From NCBI RefSeq assembly GCF_000204055.1, contig NW_006768767.1, forward strand, positions 806,511 to 825,239: a stretch of 18,729 nucleotides of DNA. The letters are read 5' to 3'. This stretch comes from Melampsora larici-populina 98AG31 (taxonomy: Eukaryota; Basidiomycota; Pucciniomycetes; Pucciniales; Melampsoraceae). Position 1 is the first letter of the stretch. Every line of letters starts with the position of its first letter. Below, one piece after another: positions 1 to 8,345 of this stretch. Position numbers and translations under genes: made by a program. The notes beneath the pieces were generated by a model. The model saw only the letters and a program-made list of their open reading frames with translations, did no database searches and was not told where the DNA came from.

Positions 1-1340
1 TCATACTAATAGACATGAGCAACATTTGATGCAAATTCTAATTTGAATGAACCATAAAGGTTACATGGTACTCATTGATATCTCAATCTATAAGGTTGAG
101 GAGATACGGTCGAGAAAGGTCAAGGAGAGCACAAAGAAAACAATTTGTTTCAACACATTTTTTGTCTTCTTCCATAGAGTTCAATTTGACTTGATTTACG
201 CAGGAGGCTCTGAAAAGGATGAACTCTGAACCCAGACTGTCAGACAAACTTCTATCCCAAGATGATATTACAAGAGTGATTGCGCTGCGTGAGCATACAG
301 TCAGGTAGATCCACTTGACGGTATTGAGAAGGTGTGAGAACAGATTGAATTTTATCTACTATAATAATAAAGTAAAAGGTCGTTTGTGTAAAAAAATCGC
401 CACGCTCACTCGCCACGTTCTCCTTGTGACAAATTTGTACCGTTGAGCAACTCCTTGACTCATGGCTAGGCGTTTCATCACTCCCTGATGCCGTTGCTCG
501 ATCTCAGCCCATGCTGTTGACTTTGTGTCCAGGCTTTGACCCAAGTTAATGCACACTGGAATTCGCGGTCCTCGCTAGGCATTGTAATTTTAAGAACTCA
601 TGCTTCCGCCCTCGCAAAACCCGAAACGACTGTCCTATCCCGCATTTCGTGTAACTTTTACCAACCTCATCATTTTTTTTCTATCAAAACAACATATCTA
701 AATATCAAAATGTTACAATTGACTCGCATGAGTCGTAATTTGTATCCTCGGGTATTTTTTTTGCAGTTCCTCTTCCATGGGCCTCCTCCTTCTTATGTGC
801 TCGTCGCCTGTTCTTTTCGTAACTTCACCAATTGCCAAATTTCCTTTTTCATCAAATGCAAAATTCCTCTATTTAGCTTCATGGTGCTTTTCATTCGATG
901 TTGCTTTTACTTACCTTCTCCACATGCTGTTTTCCACGTGTATTGCTAATTCTAACTAAAGGTTCCTGTATTCATATACATCCCGTCCTTTTTTTTCTTT
1001 GACTCTCAATCTACCCTGATCTACATCTATACACGTCATGGCCGTGATTCAGTACGTTGCGTGCTTTTCTTTGTTTTCCACTGAACCTACCTCGATCAGC
1101 AATTATATACACAAGCAATTGGTCTTTCCTCTTCCCTAACCTTTTGCTTTGGTTTCGGTGCTCTTTGGGCCTTGTTAAGCTTTGCTTTTCTTTGTTTAAT
1201 CGCTTGCGGTTTTCTTCCTGAGGGCTCCTGGAATCAGTTTGCTTTTCAAATAGAGTTGCTTTTGATACTTCGCTTTTCATTGATTACCTTCTAACAACGC
1301 AATACAAGCGTATCCACCCAAGTGTAGTTCCTGACTGTTG
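1..1340. other. Unassigned spacer, no gene supported
   Basis: I see no recognisable gene here. The longest open frame (536-949, plus, 137 codons) has a low-complexity, Phe/Ser/Cys-rich translation with no motif I know, and overlaps another plus-strand frame. A minus frame at 1011-1280 is Lys/Arg/Gln-rich and mirrors a pyrimidine-rich plus strand. Pyrimidine tracts and a TATA box just downstream suggest that the right part could be promoter or LTR-like sequence. Confidence 0.5.
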
Positions 1341-1343
1341 GCC

Positions 1344-1352
1344 TATAAAAGG
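1344..1352 (+). promoter_or_regulatory. TATA box (TATAAAAGG)
   Basis: A consensus TATA box, TATAAAAGG, is followed by a pyrimidine-rich stretch (CTCCTCCTCCTT-like, about 1396-1412) and then an AC/AT-rich leader that ends in an A-rich context before an ATG at 1485. This is a typical fungal pol II promoter-plus-leader layout. The TATA-to-ATG distance is about 140 nt. It could instead be the promoter part of an unrecognised LTR. Assignment to the small ORF downstream is inference. Confidence 0.45.
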
Positions 1353-1484
1353 TCAGCATCGTCGTGGCAAGTCTCTAGCATCTTCCCATCAACTGCCTCC
1401 TCCTCCTTGCTTTTTATTCATCTAAACTAAAAATCTGTTCGCTACTTATACTACACACATAATCTATTATCATCCGCTATCAAA

Positions 1485-1637
1485 ATGTTGATCTCTACTA
1501 ATAAAGTCAAAACTCGGTCTTTAAACATTTCCGGTCCCTTGGATGTCTATGAAATTGTTAGGCCTGCTTCTTATCTACCTGACAACTTCTATGACGTGCT
1601 TACACGTCTATGTTTTGCCGGTCCCATTATCATTTAG
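1485..1637 (+). CDS. Small ORF, 50 aa, unknown function
   Basis: The frame opens with ATG in a good A-rich context (TCAAAATG) and closes at TAG 1635-1637, giving 50 residues. The translation is of mixed composition, starts MLISTNKVKTRSLNIS and ends LTRLCFAGPIII. I do not recognise a family. Support is the TATA box about 140 nt upstream and a plausible leader. The C-terminal end is hydrophobic. It may be a genuine small protein, the first exon of a longer gene whose next exon I cannot identify, or the start of a decayed retroelement gag. The frame stops before any convincing splice donor. Confidence 0.3.
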   Translation: MLISTNKVKTRSLNISGPLDVYEIVRPASYLPDNFYDVLTRLCFAGPIII

Positions 1638-3971
1638 TTGCCAACCAACTACTCGGCAAATTATCCCCTGCGTGACCCTGTAAAAGTATCAGCATACGTA
1701 AATAATTTAAGAACCTTATAAATTGTTGATTGAATAGAAAAAAGCATCAACTTGGTTAGGCGTTGAACCTTTGAAACCCAGTTGAGCCAATTTAGGGAGA
1801 GTGAGATATAGGAAGAAAAGGTCTGATCCGAGTGATGATGAGTTGTGGTAACAAAAATGAGCCTTTCAAATTGCCACAAAGCAACCTTTTTGGAGGAGTA
1901 GGATGATAAATAGGTTTGAATTTCTTGAGTATCAGAACTCTTGTTTGATAAGATTATGTTATAGAATACAGTATCAGATTCAAGACGAGTACTATTACAA
2001 TTGCCCTGTGAACTTTGTCAAGTGGTTTATTGTTGTGTAGATAAGAAAGCGAGTGCAGGTGTGTTAAGTTAAATCCGGTTCATTAAAGGAGAGGAATTAC
2101 AGAACAAAATAGGCCCTTGGAATAATGTAGACCTGCTTTTGATTGTCCTTGAAGACTGTGTGCTTGAAATTTGAATTCATTGTCTCAATAACTTTGGCGG
2201 GTCAGGGAAAAATTTCTCAATTGAAAAGGGTTGTATTGTTCTGAAACCTATGGGGGAAATACCTCATGAGGGTGAGTCCAGGCTAAATCATGGTGTGGCA
2301 AGTAGGGAGTGGGAATAAAAGGGTATGTTGAAGTGAGATAAATGATTGTAAAGGTCAGGCTGTGTAAAATACACTATGTCCGGTTGCGCGCATGCGCGCA
2401 TAGTCTCTATTTGGGATAAAGATTCACTGTGAAATCAGACAAGGTGGGTATGGTAGTAGTGAAGTCGGTTCTGGTAGGTATGGAAATGCTGTGGTTCAAG
2501 GTTATAAAACTCACCACCATACCGTGCAGTGTAAGTCTTGAAATCCCAGTTGACTCTTTTGTTATCCAAAAAACTAAAACCTGATTCCACAATTTTGGAA
2601 ACCTCAACAAACCTCAACAAATTGAGAAAATCACATATACTCTTTGTTATATAAGACGAGCTCACACATTGGTTTATTCCTTCTTCTCCTCAACTTTGAC
2701 TTTGAAGGTGCAATCAATACAATTATATTTTTCCCTTCAGACCTGAGACTTGTGCTCTAAATCTATATACAATCTTTGTGCCATTCAATCAATTAAAGAT
2801 CAAAACTCTTTTCATTATTATAATTCATATAATTCACATCATTTGATAATTGTTGATCAAATAACTTGGCATTGATTATTTTGGATAAATCCATCTCCTA
2901 TCTCTTCTGCTCGTCAATTTGGGTTGTTTAGTCCAGATGAAAGAAGGTGGAATTTTTATCTGTGTATTTTCAATTGTATTTTATCTGTGTACCCAACATT
3001 TGTTTAGATGACAAACAGCAAAAAAGTAAGTGCCTGGTTTAAATTGGCAATTTGTCAAATAAGGGATCTTTGAGAAATCATGAATAGCACCCAGCATTGA
3101 ACTAATTGTGGCAAGATGAAGAGATAAAATTGCACAATCTACAGCCCTGCCTGATGGGGATTATATCTTTATTTTTGCCAATTTTTTCAAATTTTGTGGA
3201 ATTATCTTCAAAGATTTTTGATCAAAGCTGCTTTGAGTATATGAGTTTTGTTTGGACAACAAGGAGTGATGGAGTTTCTGGTTCTGAAATAAAACAGATA
3301 CCATGTAATTTTGTCATAGATTTTGGAATTAAATGTGGAAGAATTGTGAATGAAACATCCAATGTTTGTCAATTTTTCCATCAACTCATTCAAAGGCTAG
3401 CATACCTTTTATTACCAGATTTCACCAGATTGAACAAAATAAATTGATAAATAATTAGTTTCAAGACAAACTAATCATCTTGATAAAAAAAAGTGTATTA
3501 TCCTGGAAGACAAAGCCCCTCCTTCCAATTTTCAACTGAGCCAACATCTACAACCACACAATGGAAGATTGAAATTTGATCATGGGTACAAATTGTGTTA
3601 TCTGCAGAGGAGGAAACCCAATTGCAGGATTCTAGATTACCTTGCATACATGTGACATTCTGCATGAGTGGAGGGAGATGAGCAAATGAGGTTCAATAGA
3701 ATTGCAAACTCAAATTTGGATATGGCTTTAGATACATCAGACACCACATATACTTTCAGGGGGAACAATTCTTCAATGATACATTGACTGTCAACTGTGA
3801 TTACATATGATGTTTCTGTAAAATTCATTGATCTAGGATGCACATACAACATGAAGTTTTGAGGGTCATACAGTATTTAATTTCAAATCTCATCAAATTT
3901 CATCAGGCACCTACAGCTGCTTGTGGTCTCCAATAAAGACAAGATTCATGATACCCCACTCCAAACCTGGT
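1638..3971. other. AT-rich spacer, no gene supported
   Basis: No gene can be supported. Open frames at 2407-2610 and 2435-2665 (minus, overlapping each other), 3106-3447 (plus, 113 codons) and 3637-3852 (minus, 71 codons) are short, have no recognisable motif, and compete with frames on the opposite strand. Small direct repeats occur, for example TTTTATCTGTGTA twice around 2957-2992 and a 10-bp unit AAACCTCAAC twice near 2600. The palindrome at 2373-2404 is listed separately. Some of this may be decayed transposon sequence, but I see no protein remnant. Confidence 0.5.
2373..2404. repeat. GC-rich palindrome inside AT-rich DNA
   Basis: TGCGCGCATGCGCGCA at 2385-2400 is a perfect 16-bp palindrome of alternating purine-pyrimidine sequence. 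It is flanked by ACTATG (2373-2378) and its complement CATAGT (2399-2404). The outer arms align as one longer palindrome broken by about 8 extra bases on the left side. The surrounding DNA is AT-rich and lacks other CpG clusters. Function is unknown; cruciform or Z-DNA potential is inferred from the base pattern only. Confidence 0.6.
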
Positions 3972-3984
3972 CTGGCAGAGCCAG
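3972..3984. repeat. Short hairpin, 5-bp stem, AGA loop
   Basis: CTGGC-AGA-GCCAG is a perfect inverted repeat with a 3-nt loop. An alternative outer pairing CCTGG (3966-3970) with CCAGG (3981-3985) overlaps it. It is one of several GC-rich tri-loop hairpins between 3966 and 5664. Confidence 0.5.
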
Positions 3985-4020
3985 GCCAAAAGTAGTGATA
4001 CCAGGGCACAGATGTGATTA

Positions 4021-4037
4021 CCAAGCCAGAGGCTTGG
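4021..4037. repeat. Hairpin, 7-bp stem, AGA loop, hAT target site
   Basis: CCAAGCC-AGA-GGCTTGG is a perfect 7-bp inverted repeat around a 3-nt loop. Its right arm overlaps the left target duplication of the hAT element, so the transposon appears to have landed in the hairpin. The right flank of the element (5419-5426) carries a second copy of the right arm. Confidence 0.6.
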
Positions 4038-4038
4038 G
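4031..4038. repeat. Left target-site duplication of hAT element
   Basis: GGCTTGGG sits immediately before the terminal CAACG of the element. The right flank has the same 8 bases at 5419-5426 if the terminal G is counted as flank, or 7 bases (GCTTGGG, 5420-5426) if the element ends in G. hAT transposons typically make 8-bp duplications. The one-base ambiguity lies in a G run. Confidence 0.65.
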
Positions 4039-4208
4039 CAACGTTGGGCCGTTGCGGTGCGTTGTGAGCAACGGGCGTTGCGCGCAACGCAACGGATGAA
4101 GTTTCCCCCAACTCGACCGCAACGCATCGAGCAATGCCATTGACGTTGCGTTGCTCGGCGTTGCGTTGGTCGTTGCTCGACATTGGCACGCAACGCAACA
4201 CGGTTGGG
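4039..4208. repeat. Left terminal and subterminal CGTTG/CAACG array
   Basis: The block begins with the 13-bp TIR and contains roughly fifteen CGTTG or CAACG words in both orientations, including local hairpins such as CGTTG-TGAG-CAACG. It resembles the right-hand block in content and partly in order. hAT elements such as Ac and Hermes carry subterminal copies of short transposase-binding motifs, so CGTTG(C) is the natural candidate for that role here. The binding role is inference. Confidence 0.6.
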
Positions 4209-4290
4209 TTAAGCACTCACTGGGACGGTGTGGGACAAGCGTGCAAGTGTAATATGAACAATGAATTTATTTCTTAAAGAAAAAGAAAAA

Positions 4291-4440
4291 TTAATTAATT
4301 AAAGTATTAAAAAAGTTTATCAAAGTATTAAATTGAAGGATTGAGAAGTGATTAAGGGAAAGGTCAAAGATGGATAAGACTGAAAAGTTAATTAATTGAA
4401 GTATTGAAGGAGTTTATTAAAGTATTAAAAATGAAGGAAT
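4291..4440. repeat. Imperfect tandem duplication, period about 97 bp
   Basis: The word TTAATTAATT starts at 4291 and again at 4388. Each copy is followed by similar AT-rich text containing AAGTATT(A/G)A, AGTTTAT and AAAGTATTAAA, with the second copy truncated near 4440. Copies differ at several bases. The repeat is AT-rich, in contrast to the GC-rich terminal block beside it, and lies between the transposase stop codon and the left end of the hAT element. Confidence 0.5.
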
Positions 4441-4444
4441 AAGA

Positions 4445-5116
4445 CTATTTTTTTTTAGATCGTCTACCACCAAAAGCCTCAATGGCTTCGTTTGCCTCTT
4501 TGTACTTGTGCCCTAGGGGAACACGTTGACGCCACCAAAGCCGTGAACCCACACAGTATTCAATTGTGCGTGGTACCAGTCGAACCCTGTCCGAAGAACA
4601 GATATCCGCAGCCGCCGAAAAGGTACGTTCGACTATTGCTGAGCTTGCAGATAGACTCAGATAGTCTTTTGCAAGCGAAGCTAAGATCGGGAAAGCTGCA
4701 CAGTGGACCTATTAATGCAAAGTTGATCAGTAACAATAAATACAACTTTAGATTAATAAAACTCAAGTGAAAGAAGTCCATACCCTCCACCATGGCAGGA
4801 CTGCCTTGGTTTTTCGTGCGTCGTCTTTAGCCGCCATTGGATGTGTGCCCTTAAGGTAAGCCGCGATTTCATTTGACTCGACCTCCGGATCGTTAGCCTT
4901 GAAAAGCTGGAAGAGATTGCCTGGACCCGCGTGATTTGATGTCTTGGGCACATTATGATTGACAATAATGATGGAATGGGGAAAAAAAAGGTGAAAACGA
5001 GTATTAAAGGGATGAGTCGAGCTGAAAATTGAGACGAAGTTGAAGTGAAAAGGTTTTTTTTTGACGGGAATTCCGGTGTTCGAGGCCATCGTTTCATTAA
5101 GCGAGGGGTGGTCCAT
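4445..5116 (-). CDS. hAT transposase C-terminal fragment, two exons
   Basis: The gene model is exon 1 at 5116-4784 (ATG at 5114-5116, 111 codons) and exon 2 at 4708-4445 (87 codons plus TAG), joined in phase 0 for about 198 aa. Exon 1 ends with an E-x-x-E-I-A-A-Y-L segment and ...LPWWR. Exon 2 continues VHCAAFPILASLAKDYL, then SASSAIVERTFSAA and DRVRLVP. This order (YL, WW, FPxLAxLAxDYL, SxxxxERxFS, DxRxRL) is the hAT C-terminal dimerisation region. Splicing restores the usual spacing between WW and FP. The catalytic core is absent. The N-terminal 60 residues or so are not recognisable and may be fused across a deletion. The start is uncertain, since the frame is open further upstream to 5401. 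It may be a decayed remnant or a small protein able to dimerise with full transposase. Confidence 0.65.
4709..4783 (-). other. Predicted intron in hAT remnant (75 nt)
   Basis: On the minus strand a donor AGG|GTATGG and acceptor AATAG|GTC bracket 75 nt. Removing it joins WWR to VHCAAFP in frame and keeps hAT spacing. Reading through it instead gives a stop nine codons after the second Trp. Confidence 0.7.
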
Positions 5117-5229
5117 TTGTGTGAGGTGGTTGATCGAATCGGGAAGGCTTTGCTGTCTAATCGAAGCAAGGGATGGATGCTGAGCAGCCTGCCAGCTGAC
5201 ACCCTTGCTTTCCTCGAGTTTCCCGCACT

Positions 5230-5419
5230 GGCCCCGTTGCCCCGTTGCGTTGTGAGCAACGGCACCGCACCGCACCGCAACGGCCGGGAATTCTGACCGA
5301 AGGGGGCAACACATCGAGTAATGTCCGACCCGTTGCGGTGCTCGGCGTTGCTCGGCTGTACCCGTTGCGGTGCGTTGCTCGACGTTGCTCACACGTAGCA
5401 ACGCACCGGCCCAACGTTG
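5230..5419. repeat. Right terminal and subterminal CGTTG/CAACG array
   Basis: The block contains about a dozen CGTTG or CAACG words and ends with the TIR complement CGGCCCAACGTTG. The reverse complement starts like the left block: the TIR, then GTGCGTTG, then TGTGAGCAACG. This supports paired element ends rather than an unrelated satellite. Confidence 0.6.
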
Positions 5420-5426
5420 GCTTGGG
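5419..5426. repeat. Right target-site duplication of hAT element
   Basis: GGCTTGGG matches the left flank at 4031-4038. The first G may belong to the element end, in which case the duplication is 7 bp and one G has been lost. Confidence 0.6.
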
Positions 5427-5449
5427 GTCTCTAAACACCTGATCCGGCT

Positions 5450-5470
5450 TGATCCGGCGTAGCCGGATCA
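5450..5470. repeat. Hairpin, 9-bp stem, GTA loop
   Basis: TGATCCGGC-GTA-GCCGGATCA is a perfect inverted repeat with a 3-nt loop. A partial third copy of the arm, GATCCGGC, lies just upstream at 5441-5448. Confidence 0.65.
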
Positions 5471-7022
5471 GCTGTGGAATCATCAGATCACAAGCTTGAT
5501 TTCCATACAGCGGGTTAGGAAATTGGACGGGACCAAGTCCCCTAGGGCTTGATCTGAATAAAACTGTGATCAGTCATCAATAAGTTATAATTTAAAAAAA
5601 TATCACTTCCTCCTCCTTTGCAATAAGAGCCCCAGCCCCCAGTCCGGCTCCGCCGGACTGGGGGAATGATATTAGAGGCTAAGCTTGATTATCCAACACG
5701 CAGCTAAGGCAATAATCCTGGAAGAGCTGTGGCAGATTCCAAACAAGCTTATGCATCATGCCACTAAAACTGGAGAAGTGTTCTCAAAGCACTCAATCTA
5801 TGTGATACTAACTCACAATCAATCCAATTCTTGCAACACCTCAATGTATTTGAATAATAGATTATGTTTGCCAACTCTGGAAAAGTTCTGACTGATTCTA
5901 ACCACAATTATGCAACAAGAAACTTTTGATGGAGAAGTATGCTCAAATATTTCTAGCTATGTGCCAATAAATTGCACACAATTTGATTATTTCAGCACAT
6001 TGACAATTGAAACTACAGTATAAATTTAGTACTGTTTCATGCAGGTTTCAGATATTGAGTGAAATGTGAAGACAAATGTTTCCAAGGACAAGCCTGAAAT
6101 GATGTGTCGATGTAGGCACCACACTGAAGACAAGTAGCACAGAGGGTTGGCCTCTTCTGGAGTCTTTGCTTATGCTGGGTGGTAGATGGTTAGCTCATGG
6201 CATAGATAAGAGCCACTGAAATTCCAGGGGGGGGGATAGCATTTGATACATCAATCTGAAGAACCAATTGTTGAGCATGTGTATATCACTCAGGTGTGTA
6301 AGTGAGACTATGGCACATCCCAGAGCTATGTGGCGGCTGGGCGCCGAAGACCTAGTATCATATAAATGCAAGGCTGATAAATTTTAGATTCCTGAGGGAT
6401 CGTGCCACCTTTGAGCATGGCACCTTTTGGTATGATGCACAGAACTTGAGCAAGGATTGGTACAAAATTGAAGTATTGGCAGGTCAGATTTCTCAACCTG
6501 TGATACTGATTTTGTTTGTTCAGGCAATCCAAGGGGAGCATGGAGAACACAAGTTCTTCAGTAGATCCTTCATCTGGTTGCATTGAGGCTAAATTGACTG
6601 GAGTGACAATAGGAGGCACTAAAAGAGGATCAACTTTAAGGTGCAAAGACAGGTCTATCAAACCTTGGATGCCATTTGGCCCCGTTGTCAGTTAAGGAGT
6701 ATGCACTCAAATTCACTTAAGTTTCAAGAAATGGAAGTCAAGGAAAACTAGATTCATGAGTGCATTCACAGATATCAAGGAGGGATAAAAGGCAAGGCAA
6801 ATAATGTTGTACTGAGGAGCAAGTAACCTGGCCTTAGGGAAATTTCACGACATTGAACTCATGATGCCAAAGCCTCAGGCAGATGCACTTTGAGCCATGT
6901 CATCTTCCGAACAAGGCATGAAACGACAAGCGAACGGTGTTACATGGGCAAAAAATAGATAACGGCATCAAAGCTGTTACGATATCATGAAGGTGTTATG
7001 TAATTAACAAAGACTGCAACAA
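5471..7022. other. Spacer with no supported gene
   Basis: Apart from the hairpin at 5636-5664, I find no gene. The longest frame, 6326-6661 minus (111 codons), has ordinary amino acid composition but no motif I recognise and no clear intron context, so it could be a fragment of an unknown gene. A run of nine or more G occurs near 6229. A GGCGGCTGGGCGCCG motif at 6332-6346 is followed by CTAGT and is discussed under findings. Confidence 0.45.
5636..5664. repeat. Hairpin, 13-bp perfect stem, TCC loop
   Basis: The arms are CCCCCAGTCCGGC (5636-5648) and GCCGGACTGGGGG (5652-5664), with loop TCC. The stem is perfect and very GC-rich inside AT-rich DNA. It has the same design as the hairpins at 4021 and 5450 (GGC-NNN-GCC core here and at 5450). 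Confidence 0.7.
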
Positions 7023-7975
7023 TCAATATCCACCAAGCTCCTCAGCCTCAGGTTCAACTTGTTCGAGACCTTGTGGCTCCATACCCTCAGCAACAGGTTC
7101 CAATCCAGCATCGAGACCGACTCCAAGACCAGGGTTGATTTCGGTTGCACGAGAGTTTTCGGAGGTAGGTTGTTGGACAATAACCTCTTCCTTGGGGTCG
7201 AAGACGGTGACCAAATCAGGGAGGGGCTTAGCAGGCGCACCGTTACGTCCTTCGGTGTCAGAGCCTCGCATACTACAATTGAGAACAGTTTAGCATCCGT
7301 CAAACGCGAGAAAAACAAGTAAGGCCGGAACTCACATCTTGACTTTGATACCAAGTACACCTTGCCTCAAGAGAACGTGACGGACAGCTTGGTCAACAAA
7401 GTCGACACAGGGTTGACCGGAGTGAATCATGAAACCATCGGTGAATTTCATGCTCTTGGCACGAGCAGCACGAAGTTTACCGGAAACGACCACCTCGCAA
7501 CCTTTGGCATTGGACTCCATGATGAATCGGAGAACACCGTAGCAAGCACGTCGAACAGCGAGACCACCGAGGAGTTTGTATCGGAGGGATTCACATTGGG
7601 CAACAGCGCACAATCCTCGCTGTTGAACTTTCTCAGCGTAAACTATGTGTGACAGAAAGGCGAAATGAGTTATCGAAAAACGACGTATGGGAGGAGTTGC
7701 AGATCAAGTATGAAAAGCTGACGTTCGACGCTTCCCTCAGGGAATTTGAATCGCTTTTGAACAAGGCTAGTTAACTCCCTAATTCGACGACCCTTTTGAC
7801 CTAAAACTTCTTGAGTGTGGGTAGCTCGGATGATGACTTCAGTTCGAGCATGGGTGACTCGAACTTCACATCCGGAGTATCCTTCCTCAGAAAGTTCACG
7901 GGTGAAAAATTCAGATAATTCGGCGTAGAAAACACCGTCGGCCACGAACTTTCTACGTTTGCTGATAGTCGTCAT
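7023..7975 (-). CDS. RPS3: 40S ribosomal protein S3, three coding exons
   Basis: The protein is the universal small-subunit protein uS3 at the mRNA entry side of the 40S ribosome. Exons are 7975-7723, 7642-7336 and 7272-7023, total 810 nt, 269 aa. Exon 1 starts [20 protein letters not shown] and carries the KH domain with GXXG loop GQKG (about residues 58-61). Exon 2 carries the S3 C-terminal domain with [20 protein letters not shown] and GFMIHSGQP. Exon 3 holds the variable acidic tail. Both junctions restore conserved family text: ...[13 protein letters not shown] and GIKVKI|MRG. The length exceeds the roughly 240 aa of yeast and human S3 because of a longer Glu/Pro/Gly-rich tail ending ELGGY. 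The ATG at 7975 is the family start. No canonical AATAAA is obvious just downstream. Confidence 0.97.
7273..7335 (-). other. RPS3 intron 2 (63 nt)
   Basis: The donor is GTGAGT and the acceptor TTGTAG, with a branch-like GCTAAAC about 20 nt before the acceptor. Phase 2; the split codon is AT|T (Ile). Confidence 0.92.
7643..7722 (-). other. RPS3 intron 1 (80 nt)
   Basis: The donor is GTCAGC and the acceptor ACATAG. Phase 1; C from exon 1 and TT from exon 2 make a Leu codon that continues into the conserved LYAE. A GATAACT branch-like site lies about 30 nt before the acceptor. Confidence 0.92.
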
Positions 7976-8083
7976 CTATAATGGCGATCACGTCCGGACA
8001 TCACAATGAGAGTTGAGGACAGAAAATCGAAGTGAGCAAAATGATTCATGATCCTTGGCTATCGCAATCATAAAGAAACTGAC
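7976..8083 (-). other. Probable 5'-leader intron of RPS3 (108 nt)
   Basis: A donor ACG|GTCAGT at 8083 resembles the donor of intron 1, and TTATAG ends exactly one base before the start codon at 7975. A leader intron abutting the ATG is plausible for a ribosomal protein gene. It has no coding consequence, so protein alignment cannot test it. Confidence 0.55.
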
Positions 8084-8345
8084 CGTTTTCGAGGCTTTAG
8101 GGGGTCGATGGGGCGGCTTGATCGGTGTCGTGTGTCGGGATGGCTTGCGTGAGGGCGGGTGACGCTAGGGGGAATGTGAGGGTGGGGGGGGGCTTTCAGA
8201 CCTAACGCACTAGAGTGAGCTTCCGCAGTCTCATCAATTTGAAAAAAAAATCGTGATAGCCCTAACCATCGCAATTCTGCACACCCATATACGACTTGCT
8301 TGCTTGGCCTATAAAATGATTTCGCAAGTCTGAAGTCACCCAATG
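8084..8345 (-). promoter_or_regulatory. Probable RPS3 promoter and 5' leader
   Basis: On the minus strand this stretch is pyrimidine- and C-rich between about 8200 and 8090 (runs of CCCACCCTCAC type), with a poly(T) run near 8240 and a TATAGG-like word near 8310. Pyrimidine-rich leaders are usual for ribosomal protein genes. No specific factor site is claimed. Confidence 0.35.

Larger units (their letters stand above)
4039..5419 (-). mobile_element. Internally deleted hAT-type DNA transposon
   Basis: The element is bounded by a 13-bp perfect TIR, CAACGTTGGGCCG at 4039-4051 and its complement at 5407-5419, and by a 7-8-bp target duplication. Inside each end is a block about 170-190 bp long, packed with CGTTG and CAACG words. 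Between the blocks, on the minus strand, lies a two-exon gene encoding the C-terminal dimerisation region of a hAT transposase. Total length is 1381 bp, short for an autonomous hAT element, and no catalytic core (DDE region) or BED zinc finger is visible. It is therefore probably a non-autonomous deletion derivative that depends on a full-length relative. Superfamily assignment rests on the protein remnant plus the duplication size. Confidence 0.78.

Noticed and set aside
3903..4216. Two minus-strand frames of 96 and 101 codons
   Set aside because: Both are open because of the left terminal array; translations are repetitive (QRNA, QRRAT) and have no domain.
4753..5483. Long overlapping frames of 108, 175 and 212 codons on the minus strand and 83 and 65 codons on the plus strand
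   Set aside because: They run through the CGTTG/CAACG array, whose pentamer-like words keep several frames open and give Arg/Gln/Thr/Ala-rich translations. Only the part of the 212-codon frame from the hAT remnant is kept.
6326..6661. Minus-strand frame of 111 codons as a gene
   Set aside because: No domain, no promoter or intron evidence, and no neighbouring exon. Possible but unsupported; left within the spacer entry.
7059..7652. Plus-strand frames of 87 and 96 codons
   Set aside because: They are antisense shadows of RPS3 exons 2 and 3.
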